Source: Polyodon spathula (Eukaryota > Chordata > Actinopteri > Acipenseriformes > Polyodontidae). Taken from it: a stretch of DNA of 64,000 nt. Of this stretch, positions 1-57,026 are shown piece after piece; position 1 is the stretch's first letter; each line of letters opens with the position of its first letter. The translations under genes and the position numbers were made by a program. The stretch spans positions 24,548,870 to 24,612,869 of the forward strand of contig NC_054548.1 of the NCBI RefSeq assembly GCF_017654505.1. Reading direction: 5' to 3'. The notes beneath the pieces are model-generated. The model was not told where the DNA came from. It made no database searches and worked only from the letters and a program-made list of their open reading frames with translations.

Positions 1-770
1 CTCACTTGACATTGAAATGAGAACATCAAATACTGTGAAAAACAGTTGTAAACATTAAAACAAACACATTAATTAAACTGGAATTTCAGTTCTTTGATAA
101 TTAATCTGACTATACATGTATAAAAGGCTTACTCAAATGTTTACAGCTCTGCTAAGACTGCTTAAGTCATGCCTAATAAAGGGGAAACCTGCAGTTTTCT
201 TTATGCACAAAGTGTACAGTATTTTATTAACTTTACAAAGCCACCTTAATGCAGTCATCTAGTGGTTATATTTCTATATTGACAATATTTAAAAATGCAT
301 CACAGTTTAGGGACCCCCAAATAAATAAACTGGCCAGTAGACTTACTATACATTATACTATACAATTTAACTTAGTTTTTACATATATGTTGGTAAAGCT
401 GTAACAGACATTTATACCTGTTTGTCTAACTACATTTCTAAGTTTATTTCATTACATAAAAAATAAACTAATTTCATTATCTAGAATATATATATATATA
501 TACTCTATATATATATATATATAATATACTCATATCTATATAATATATATATATATATCCGTAGCCTACTACAGATAAACTACGACTTGCATCCTCCTCG
601 ACTATTAGTTATTAGGCCAAACCTGAATTTGTCAAACTGTCTTATGATTCATGAAACCATTCCACCAATTTCAGAAAAACTAGTGCTTAATATGTATAAA
701 ATGTTTAAACTTATAATGTTACCATTCCACACGTTCTGTTTAGTAGGGAAGAAATAAAGTGTGTCGGTGT
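1..770. other. AT-rich non-coding DNA
   Basis: No gene or recognisable element. An interrupted (AT)n microsatellite lies at about 486-558. If CCDC81 is intact to the left, this is intron. Confidence 0.5.
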
Positions 771-774
771 ATAT

Positions 775-893
775 GGGCGTAGAGGAGGAGGCGGAAGCGG
801 CGGCGGCGGCGGCGGCGGCGACTCTATTATGACCTCGCCCATGGTAACAGTGAAATGTTTCATGTTGCTTCCCTGGAGAAACTTGACGGTGAG
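775..893 (+). other. CGG-repeat GC island with a splice-donor-like site
   Basis: About eight CGG/GCG trinucleotides (800-822) in otherwise AT-rich DNA are followed by ATG at 829 and a strong GTGAGT at 891. The frame from that ATG gives MTSPMVTVKCFMLLPWRNLT up to the GTGAGT. It could be an alternative first exon or promoter on the plus strand, or chance around an expanded trinucleotide. I know of no match. Confidence 0.25.
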
Positions 894-1299
894 TAATCCT
901 TGTAGTAGACAGACTTTCAAACAGAATATAGCACATTGTGGGCATATGGTAGAAAGCCCTAAAAAAGCAAATTAATGCAGATGTAGAATATTTACACAAC
1001 ATCCCCGATATAATTTTTCTTTTTCTTTTTTTTAATTAATTTTTTTGTTCAGTTTGTACTAACTTTGCGACTATAGTCCCTTGAATACTCTCTGACCCTT
1101 TTTAAGGTTTTGAGAAAGATCTTAAATCCCATTCAAATTCCCTGGTATTTTGTACTTAGCGCTACGACAAGTAACTTGACAACAAAAACAAACGTATAAT
1201 GATAGAAACAAGTCATTCCCAGAGACAAATAACAACAATGGAACATATAAATTTGGTACCTTTTACCTTGTATATTATTTATAATAACATACATATACA

Positions 1300-1307
<8 letters not shown>

Positions 1308-1348
<41 letters not shown>

Positions 1349-1374
1349 TATATATATAATATATATATATATAG
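1308..1374. repeat. (TA)n microsatellite
   Basis: Preceded by a short CA run and interrupted once by a G near 1,347. The surrounding 900-1,630 is otherwise featureless AT-rich DNA. Confidence 0.9.
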
Positions 1375-1626
1375 TGTCATTCAATTTCAAGTGAACATTA
1401 TATATTCTCTGAAAGGCTTTCCAATCTTTTGCATTTTGAGTATTGTGGGTGCAATGTTTTGTTTAGTTACCAGGCAGAGCATCGACCCCCAACCCAATTC
1501 TCACAATCATTATTGAATAATTTATTTACACAATTATATTTTCAAGTCGTTAATATATTTCGGGTTAATGTATGAATTTCACTTGTAGGGTGTATTAAGG
1601 CCGATCTAGTTACTATGTTAGGTGTT

Positions 1627-1629
<3 letters not shown>

Positions 1630-1716
<87 letters not shown>
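1630..1716. repeat. (TG)n(TA)n compound microsatellite
   Basis: A TG run changes to TA at about 1,658 and ends exactly at the tip of the Tc1-like element that starts CAGCTCTGGAAAAA. Confidence 0.95.
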
Positions 1717-1719
<3 letters not shown>

Positions 1720-2672
1720 CTCTGGAAAAAATTATATATACACAGCTCTGGAAAAAATTAAGAGACCACTGCAAAATTATCAGTTTCTCTGGTTTTACTA
1801 TTTATAGGTATGTGTTTGGGTAAAATGAACATTTTGGTTTTATCCTATAAACTACTGGCAACATTTCTCCCAAATTCCAAATAAAAATATTGTCATTTAG
1901 AGCATTTATTTGCAGAAAATGACAACTGGTCAAAATAACAAAAAAGATGCAGTGTTGTCAGACCTCGAATAATGCAAAGAAAATAAGTTCAGATTCATTT
2001 TTAAATAACACAATACTAATGTTTTAACTTAGGAGGAGTTCAGAAATCAATATTTGGTGGAATAACCCTGATTTTCAAGCACAGCTTTCATGCGTCTTGG
2101 TATGCTCTCCACCAGTCTTTCACATTGATGCTGGGTGACTTTATGCCACTCCTGGCGCAAAAATTCAAGCAGCTCGGCTTTTTTTGATGACTTGTGACCA
2201 TCCATCTTCCTCTTGATCACATTCCAGAGGTTTTCAATGAGGTTCAGGTCTGGAGATTGGGCTGGCCATGACAGGGTCTTGATCTGGTGGTCCTCCATCC
2301 ACACCTTGATTGACCTGGCTGTGTGGCATGGAGCATTGTCCTGCTGGAAAAACCAATCCTCAGAGATGGGGAACGTTGTCAGAGCAGAAGGAAGCAAGTT
2401 TTCTTCCAGGACAACCTTGTACTTGGCTTGATTCATGCCAAAGCTGCCCGATTCCAGCCTTGCTGAAGGACCCCCAGCTCATCACCGATCCTCCACCACA
2501 TTTCACAGTGGGTGCGAGACACTGTGGCTTGTAGGCCTCTCCAGGTCTCCATCTAACCATTAGATGACCAGGTGTTGGGCAAAGCTGAAAACTGGACTCA
2601 TCTGGGGGTGCTTCAGCAAGGCTGGAATCGGGCAGATTTGTCTTTGTGAAGGACGCATGAATCAAGCCAAGC
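1717..2672 (-). mobile_element. Tc1-like element (DD34E), rearranged and truncated copy 1
   Basis: The left end is a terminal inverted repeat CAGCTCTGGAAAAAATTA, present twice 26 bp apart (1,717 and 1,743). On the minus strand 2,047-2,436 encodes the transposase C-terminus with QQDNAPCHTAR and SPDLNLIENLW; the second Asp and the Glu are separated by 34 residues. Further out, about 2,600-2,672 is an inverted copy of the internal segment at about 2,425-2,500, so the element folds back on itself. The N-terminal half and the other terminus are missing. Confidence 0.88.
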
Positions 2673-3619
2673 CACTGTATATGTTTAACTGCTGTACATG
2701 CTTTCCTGTCTGTAAAATGCACATTATTTATTTACTTTTTTATTAAGACTATAGAACTCCCTCCCAAAAAAAAAAAAGGGAAATTAAACATGAAACAGGA
2801 AGTCACTTTTAGTTGACAAGCTATAGAAATGTAAGTTTTCTACCATAACACCTTTGAACTATACAAATAATCCAAACCCCTCTTTTTATATTTATATCCA
2901 CACCCAGGGAAAACCTGGTGAGTTGCTGATAAATGAAAAGAACTTCAGTGCATGTGATTAGTCTTAGGGAATAGACACTAAAGTCTGGATCCCATATCTG
3001 TTCCCTGGTTGGACGCCAGTGGACAGTGTTTGTTTTACCTCTGCAGCAAAGTGGCTGCCCCCAGGTTTGAGAGCAGCTAGTATTTCCAGGTTAGTTGTGA
3101 TTAGCTGGTGTGTGTCAGCCATGGCTCTGACATCATGGCATGGGATTATATCCCCACTGTGAACCAACACTCTACGTAGGTGTGAAATGGAAGCAAGCCT
3201 TTTATGAGTGTTTAGGTATACTCTGGATAATCTACAGTGTACCAACCTCCATCTAACATAGGCCCCATATTGTTTATTTGCACAGAAATGCTTCACGTCC
3301 TTTCTGAAAAAACAAAAACATTGGACAGTACAGTGGATCAGAGGGTTACATTTAAGCATGAGGGGGATCAAGATTTGAATAAACACAGTTTACATACATC
3401 AGCAGTTTTTAAGAATTTGGCTTCTAGCATCTGTTCAGTTTATACAAACGCTGTTCTGTGTAATCAGAACAGGAAGGGGCGTAATTGACAAGATGCCTCA
3501 GTGGGTGCTTTCCCTGGACTGTGCAGTACTGCTGGCTCATTGGGTGCTAAATTAAGGACTTGGATTTGCACTCAAATCCACTAGCCTATACTCATTGGAC
3601 ATTTCTTTATTCTTCTCAG
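2673..3619. other. Unassigned intronic DNA
   Basis: Holds a short poly-A run near 2,765 and no recognisable gene. A 140-codon minus-strand open frame at 2,964-3,386 resembles nothing I know and is not supported. Confidence 0.4.
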
Positions 3620-3721
3620 AATTACATGCTGGTCACAAGAGAAAACAATAAGAGTGCAGCCTACAACTTGGGAGTCTCTGAAGCGATCAAAGCCAGTAAA
3701 ACTGCAAAATCCACATTCAGT
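3620..3721 (+). CDS. CCDC81: CCDC81 exon (C-terminal half)
   Basis: 102 nt, 34 codons in phase 0, after a pyrimidine-rich tract ending TTCTCAG and before GTAAGG. The product contains TRENNKSAAYNLGVSEAIKA, closely resembling the segment of human CCDC81 around KNAAYNLGVAEAI. CCDC81 is a centrosome-associated coiled-coil protein. Identification rests on my recall of the human sequence plus position: CCDC81 also lies tail to tail with ME3 in human. Confidence 0.8.
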
Positions 3722-4148
3722 GTAAGGTCAAATGTTTTCACTCACAATATTAGTTGACCTGGTGAAATATAGTAAATCCTGCATATATTGGGATTGTTCA
3801 TTTAATGATCATTGTTTACATTCAAATATGAGCTTCAGATCATTTTTTTTTTTTTTAACATCAAGAAGAAAATGTATGAGAGCCTCCCAGCTTCCATTTG
3901 TCATCTTGTAGTATTCATGTACAGTATATCAGGAGAGTTGTTAGATTTCCAATACGTTTCTTGGCATAACTAATAATGATATTGATGTGGCACTGAGGAT
4001 GTGGGCAATCAGATGTGGTTAGACCAAGCAGAAAGAAATCTGAAATTCTTTATGTTATTCTAGAGAATAATCTCTAGAAATGTCTGAAATAATTTCCCCC
4101 CAAATTGTGCTTATCTTGGGAACAATTACAAAAGTCATGAAAGAGTTT

Positions 4149-4316
4149 TTCAGAGTGCACTCATTCTGATCAATCTGGTGAAATGGAGAGGTGATACAGC
4201 TCTGTTCAGAGTGCAGTCATTCTGATCAATCTGGTGAAATGGAGGGGTGATACAGCTCTGTTCAGAGTGCACTCATTCTGAACAGTGTGGTGAAATGGAG
4301 GGGTGATACAGCTCTG
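4149..4316. repeat. Tandem repeat, three copies of 56 bp
   Basis: Units start at 4,149, 4,205 and 4,261, each with TTCAGAGTGCA at the start and GGTGATACAGCTCTG at the end. Copies differ by a few bases. It lies in the CCDC81 intron. Confidence 0.93.
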
Positions 4317-4461
4317 GGGTGTTTCTGTGGTTTTACTACACTGTGTTGCACATTGCTATGTTGTGTTCTAAAAGTGTTTATTAGAAGGTGAAACACAGTA
4401 ACAAAGTCTTAATGAGGGAAAATGTGCTAAACCTTCCTTTGTGTTTCTTTTGGTCTAGTAG

Positions 4462-4533
4462 CCCAAACAGAACAGCATTCAAGGAATAAAGCTTAAAAAA
4501 AATTTGAACTACCAAAAGGCATTGGATGCTCAG
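4462..4533 (+). CDS. CCDC81: CCDC81 exon
   Basis: 72 nt, 24 codons, from the acceptor GGTCTAGTAG to the donor GTAATA. The peptide ends LKKNLNYQKALDAQ, which parallels CYKRALDAQ in human CCDC81. The upstream in-frame TAG forms part of the acceptor, so the exon must begin at 4,462. It is in phase with the exon at 3,620, but human CCDC81 has a further segment between these two that I cannot find in 3,722-4,461. Confidence 0.72.
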
Positions 4534-4639
4534 GTAATAATATCTATTTGAATGTTACTGCTAAAGACCCAGGGGCTTGCTTTCTTAAAAAAAAAATCTA
4601 ACACCCTTCCCAGTTGTACAATCATCTTGTTCAGTTTAA

Positions 4640-4830
4640 TTCCTGAGTGGCTCTTCACACAGGATGTACTGTAATCACATACAACTTGAGAAACATAGGT
4701 AGGGATGGCCAAATAGGCCCAGCCAGTCTTGGTCTCATTCCAACCCTGTTCTAAATGGTCAAATTGAACCAATTAAACCTCCACCCAGATTATTTCATTT
4801 TACCTGTTAATCCTGGGGTTGACTGGACCT
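4640..4830 (+). repeat. Fragment of an old dispersed repeat
   Basis: The segment CCCTGTTCTAAATGGTCAAA, AACCAATTAAACCTC and TTTACCTGTTAA also occurs at 38,120-38,175 and 38,605-38,620, where it is interrupted by LTRs. The family is not identified. Confidence 0.6.
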
Positions 4831-5917
4831 CCCTGCGTTAAGGCAATGTACAATATATAATTTGTGGTCACTATTGCTGTTCAATAACAATGCCATCTAG
4901 AAAACAGTTGAAGGTATACAGGTCAGTGAATACGGTGTATGTTAAAATAAAGTATATTAAGTCTGTGATTTGTGAATAATACATTTAAAGTCAGTATATC
5001 AGATTAGCGGTCTGACTGAAGTTAGGGATCCTGTTTCATTTAGTTAGCGCTCCAAAACAGGAGCTAGGATTTATTTTAGTTTTGCATTGCTTCTTAAAAG
5101 AAGCAGCTTCCCACTGGAAAAGGGACACAGCGGAACAAATAAACACACAGGTGCCGTCCTGTTTGAACCCATCCTCTGTTGTTGAGAGTGCTTTAGCCAT
5201 CAAAAACAGTTGGAACCCAAGTCATACTCTAAGTAAAAAAGCTTTGTCACAATTTGTAGTTATGAAAACTTTTTATTACATTATATTAATAAATGTATTT
5301 CTTTAAGTGTTACTTTGGAATTGTGTAATATTGTAATTACCTAATTATTGAATTGATTGTAGCTTGAAATGTTTTTTGTTTTGTTGACGAATCAGTCTTC
5401 TGTGGCTTCGTAGCACATTTTTAATCAACAATATGTCTGTCCTGTACTCCCTTTCTCTTCAAAGCCACCCAGCCACTTTTAGTTAGAAGATTTGTAAAAT
5501 GAGTCGATCAAAAGATCAGAGGGTGGAGTCACAGAAATGTTTAATAATCATTTTTACAGCATCTTAAACTGTTTCACGGGCCACTAATTGAGATTCTGGA
5601 TCGCAGCTTCAGTGTAGTTACAGCACAGTTAATCAGTAATGGACAAATTGCTCCGTAACAGGAAACTGGACTGGTTTGACCATTGTGACTATTAATGTAT
5701 TCTGCACTAAATGGTCATTTCTCCCTACTGTTAGGCTAAAGTTTACTTATGCTGAAAACGACAAAAAGAGGCCCACAGGAGGGGTCTGCTTTCTTGTACC
5801 CTGAAAGCTGGTTTGGGGCTTAGGTAGAAAGTATCAGAATAAGCTGTGATTCGGTAGTGTCTTGGCTTCCTTGCTCCCTATCCTGCAACTCTTCCCTGCC
5901 CCTAGGGCTTTCTGTAG
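4831..5917. other. CCDC81 intron
   Basis: Nothing recognisable. A 74-codon frame at 5,082-5,306 has no known motif and no convincing splice sites. Confidence 0.4.
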
Positions 5918-6089
5918 GTGAAGACAAGAGCTCATGGTTTGCCCTCTATTGAGCCAAACTCGGAGGAAGCTCAAGAAGCTGCTGGAGCAGAGGCGACGTG
6001 CCCACAAGCTTTACCGGTACCAGCTGAAGGGGTCTGCCAAGAAGAGGAGGGATGCCCTGCTTAACTGCACTGTGGAGCAGAAGAGCAGG
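5918..6089 (+). pseudogene. CCDC81: CCDC81 exon with apparent frameshift
   Basis: After the acceptor TTTCTGTAG the phase-0 frame gives VKTRAHGLPSIEPNSEE, which continues ALDAQ of the previous exon as in human CCDC81 (DAQIKNKP...LPPFEP). Further on, similarity moves to another frame, LKKLLEQRRRAHKLYRYQLK and KKRRDALLNCTVEQKSR, matching the next human segment up to a GTATGC donor. The first frame runs into TAA near 6,061. The switch lies around 5,955-5,985 and corresponds to one extra base or two missing bases. This is a lesion, an assembly error or an unrecognised splice. The terminal exon(s) after 6,090 were not found. Confidence 0.65.
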
Positions 6090-6274
6090 GTATGCTTGAG
6101 AGAAACAGGATGGAGTAAGTGAACCATTGGATGGACCTTCAGCCTAGGGGAAAAGTGCATTGCCTACTGTAAATAATACTGCTCTGCCTTTTTTATTTTT
6201 TTGACTGACTTACCCGTCAAAAAATATGGAGGGATCTTATATACTATTGCAAACATGGCTTAACTGTGAGTGAT

Positions 6275-6293
6275 CCCCCCCCCCCCCCCCCCC
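6275..6293. repeat. Poly-C tract
   Basis: Nineteen consecutive C residues in AT-rich DNA. A similar tract lies at 11,938-11,954. Confidence 0.9.
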
Positions 6294-7202
6294 ATATTGA
6301 TCCAGTTGATCCCCTCTGCATACAAAGTGGATGCTGTTGACCTGTGTTTGGAATCAGTGTATGCAAAAGGGACAGAAACACACACAACACACCCCCACAC
6401 CCATAAATCATATAATAGTGCATAGATACAGCTATGAATTATCAATTATAGAAAAATCAACTAGGCAACCTAATTTATAACTTAAAAAATTATTCAAGAA
6501 GTGATGGCTATCCAGTTTGACTGTGGCTGTCACAACTGTGGGCAAAAAGAACTTTACCTTACCTTGGACAGAACGGTGTTCTGTGAAACGTTTGCGGTCC
6601 GAGGACATAGGGGACTGATCTTAAATAAGAATTAAATAACCCCCTTTCTGACCTTTTACATATTTTTACTGACAGGAATGCACTAAAACACACATGCACT
6701 GCTAGATGTTTAATTTTCTTAACCTTGGTACACCAATTACAGTCAGCTTGCTTGTGGCAGGAGTAATTTCATGAAGTGTAGCTAAATGAAAACTTGACAG
6801 AAAAACACAACGTGAATGGGGGGCGGGGGGTGTTATATTTATTGTTCTGGTCAATCTCTCTAACTCTCATAATCCAGTCACCTTCCAGTATTTATAGATG
6901 TTATACAGTGATGTGATATTGTTCAAGTATAATAATGTTTAGTTTTTTGTGTTAACCAAATGTAAGAGGAGTGTAGCTAAACAGATAAACTCAGGCTCTT
7001 TTTTTAAGCAAAGCATATTTTAATAAAGTTAAAGTATTCAAGCAGCTTTTGTACAGAGATGTTTCCTTCTTACCGATTCAAAGTGTCCATCAAAACCAAC
7101 AAATTAACCCTATATACTGCTTTTCTCTGGGAAGAGGATCCATACAAAAGTAACTAAGACACATATAATGCAGCGTCTCCTCAGGACAGAGGCTACTATC
7201 AT

Positions 7203-7529
7203 ATACCTCTTTTCCACTGTACAACCAAACCAAGCCAGCCCTAACATCAGCTGACATCACATGCAATGAATGCATCGAGTCACATGTAGATGATGCGGTA
7301 TTAAGAGGCGCTGCATTTGAGTTGAGAATGACGGATCCAGAGGTAATGGTTGTGTTTTGCTTCGTTTTTATTCTTCATATATTACTGAATTACACCGAAA
7401 TATACTGTTCTCTTCTCCAATTAACTGCAATCCATAATCCGTGATTCAGATGTGTTATGAGGCTTGGCTCAACAAATAGCCAGTGGAAAACCATCCATAT
7501 GTGCGGATGTGCCAGTGGAAAAGGGGTAT
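7203..7529. mobile_element. Candidate short non-autonomous DNA transposon
   Basis: The ends are inverted copies differing at one base in 17: ATACCTCTTTTCCACTG at 7,203-7,219 and CAGTGGAAAAGGGGTAT at 7,513-7,529. A second weaker inverted pair (AACCAAGCC and GGCTTGGCT) lies inside. No coding capacity and no clear target-site duplication. Confidence 0.45.
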
Positions 7530-10045
7530 GAGATGATGAGCAATGGAAGCACACAGTACAGTCAAACAAAACTCACCACTGCATTCAGAGCACTGCCATC
7601 AGATCCCAAACTATCACCCCAGAGTTACAAATATCTGATATACATCAAAAAACAAACATTCAAATGTTTTACAGCTGGTGCAAGAGTGGAATAGTCCTCA
7701 ACATTTTGGAATTTAGTTACCAAACTAAAGCACGGTCCTTTAAGTTAGCTTTTGATTAAATATCATTAAAATGGACCCCATGTGTGTTCTAACATTAATG
7801 AACCAAAAAAAGAAACATGTTCCTACAATATGCTTCTGAAGAGGAATCCCCATGTCTTCTTATTACATACAAATACACAGCTTTGATAAAAGAAGCCAGC
7901 GTAAAGGCACTATTAAAATCAATGGATGTCAGAAAACGCAATTGAAAATGAATTATTTGAGGGTTAGCTGCTCTTTCACCCTTTGGATTTTTGAAATGAT
8001 ACTGTGCATTAGTTCTAAATAACATAAGAACATATCCCTGACTAAATCTGTTAATATCTTCATCATGTCTATGACTTCCTCATTGTTCACTTATATACAG
8101 TACACTTTCAGCTTCACTAAATTCAAACCACAACACTTGAGTATTTAGATGCATCTGTAACTAACACTTACAATGTCATGTAACTCTACAGAAGAAGGAC
8201 TCTGGGATAACTAAATAGTTTCAGTGTCTTCCTATACTATATAACAGTCCACAGTTATTTAGTTATCTGTCTTAGAGCTCTGGCGTGTTGAAATCAGTTT
8301 GTTAACTGCTCTACTGAAATTGTAAAAAAAAAACTAAAAAACTAAGAACATTATGTGTTAAATACTGGCCTCTTGCACACATCACCTGCTGCTTCTAAAC
8401 ATGCAGTCTGTATTTTAAGCAGTCCCACATCAAAACAAGTATACAAAATCTTCATATAAAATTACAGGCATTTGACTAAGATTGTATAAACTGTTTCTCC
8501 ATCCACTTTTTAATAGAGGCATAGCCCAAAGCTTTTAATTATGTATTATTATAATTATTATTTATAATATTATCTTTCATTTTCACAACTGAGTGTATGT
8601 GGGACAAACCAGTAACCATAATATTGGATATTCAATCCCTCACTGCACCCACCTCCTGTGACCGAATTACACAAGCGAAACAAAGACGGCAGCACCAGGC
8701 CGTGCCAACTTGAAGCGCTACAAAGTTTCTCACAGGGAGGACTGCTGTGTAAAATTACTGACAGCCCATGCTAGGTATAAGAAGCTAAAATGTACAATGC
8801 TCGCAGGGCTATGCTATAAAACCTACAGTACTGAATGCTGAACCTGCATAACACATTTACCTTTTATATGTACATACAGCACACAAGACAAAAAGAAACT
8901 TCATTCCAGTAACTATTAAGTTGATAAGGAAGGCCCAATAACATTTGCATAGATTGCATGGTTAACATTTGTTCTTCACTGCATTGCTTTACTTTTTTTT
9001 CATTCTGTTTCAAAAGACATGCAATTAGAAGCGAGGACATGCTGGAAATGTGCTTTTAAATGCAGGTGTTGAAGGTACCTCGGGATATGGGGAGGGGGCT
9101 GGAAAGCTGTGGGGGGTACAAAGGTAACTGCGGTTCATGTAGGCTAGCTCATTCATGACAACAATAAACATGTTTCAACACTTTGTTTGCTTAATGTACA
9201 ACTGGTTTCCCAATGAAACACACTGCATGCCATTATACAGTCATTACAATGCTGTAAACCCTTTCCCAATTGCATATATTGAATACAAATATTTTTTTTT
9301 TCTCTTAAACCCTTTCTCTTTCAAGAAACTATAATAAAAGTAAAACAATAACAAAACATCAAAAACTTTAAGGGGCCATATTCTGAGGGCTGAGATCTAA
9401 ACTGAAGCACTCAAACAATATTGATTTGAGGTTTATATAAAACATGAACTATTCATAGTAGCATGATCAAAACTCTATTTACAATGTTTAAAATATAACT
9501 AAATCCAAAACCAGCGTTATTTTTGGATTCCTGATTCAAAAGATAAAATACCTGTCATTTCAAGTTTACTTACTCAAGTTTAAGTTATTTAGACCAGTTT
9601 GAAATCTTGTCAGCATGTGTTCACAGGTTGCTATCTGGTAACATTAACAGGTGTTGAGAAGGTTTAAAGTACATAAGATGGAGATGCAGAGTCATTGTTT
9701 CTGTGATGCTTAAAAAGAATATTCTGGGTAGTGTATTATTTTTTTTTTGTTTGTTTTGTTTTCTCCCCCAAAACAATTATATTTTTCATTTTTGGTTAAT
9801 TATTAAGAAAATGTTCCAGATATGTCACAGTACTGCTGTTTCTATGGCAACCAGGAGCATGCCCAATTCCTTGGTTGCTCTGGCAGTGGCTTCTTTTAAC
9901 CCTATTTGATTGCTTACTAGCTGTACAGAACCCAAACACAGAATAACCAGGGTTCTGTTGACATTTGTAATGATTCAAAAGTAATCTGCTTGTACCCAAA
10001 CCCACGCCTGCTGTGGGTAACCATTCACTAAAACAGTACAGATCT

Positions 10046-10046
10046 A

Positions 10047-10090
<44 letters not shown>

Positions 10091-10100
10091 ATATCTATAT
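10046..10100. repeat. (ATCT)n microsatellite
   Basis: Regular ATCT repeats passing into AT/ATCTAT repeats. Confidence 0.92.
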
Positions 10101-10211
10101 ATTAAAAACCAAAAAAAAAAAAAAATGAGTAAATGATTCACTGAAAAGGACTATAAAATACTATTACATTTTTTTTATTTTATTTTCTAACTATATCTTC
10201 GAATAAACCTT

Positions 10212-10217
10212 TTTATT
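10212..10217 (-). promoter_or_regulatory. ME3: Candidate ME3 polyadenylation signal
   Basis: AATAAA on the minus strand about 100 nt after the stop codon. Other AATAAA-like hexamers occur further downstream, so the true 3' end is not fixed by sequence alone. Confidence 0.25.
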
Positions 10218-10319
10218 CCTGAATGTCAAACCAATCACCTCTTTCAAAGTGCTAACAATTGGTAAGAGATCATAGGCTTTGGTGGTAGTCTGAGGCCTGG
10301 GGCTACTGGCCAGTCAGAT

Positions 10320-57026
<46,707 letters not shown>

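Larger units (their letters stand above)
6090..10211. other. CCDC81-ME3 intergenic region or 3' ends
   Basis: Expected to hold the last CCDC81 exon(s) and perhaps the ME3 3' UTR, but I recognise neither. It contains a poly-C tract (6,275-6,293), an inverted-repeat element (7,203-7,529) and an (ATCT)n microsatellite (10,046-10,100). A long minus-strand 3' UTR in 8,300-10,300 is possible. Confidence 0.4.

Noticed and set aside
649..1002. Open frames with poly-Ala or poly-Pro runs
   Set aside because: These are translations of the CGG repeat in different frames; no conserved protein is visible.
2964..3386. 140-codon minus-strand open frame
   Set aside because: No motif, no splice context, and composition like surrounding DNA; not supported as a gene.
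7464..7694. 76-codon plus-strand frame as a CCDC81 terminal exon
   Set aside because: No similarity to the CCDC81 C-terminus, and it overlaps the inverted-repeat end at 7,513-7,529.
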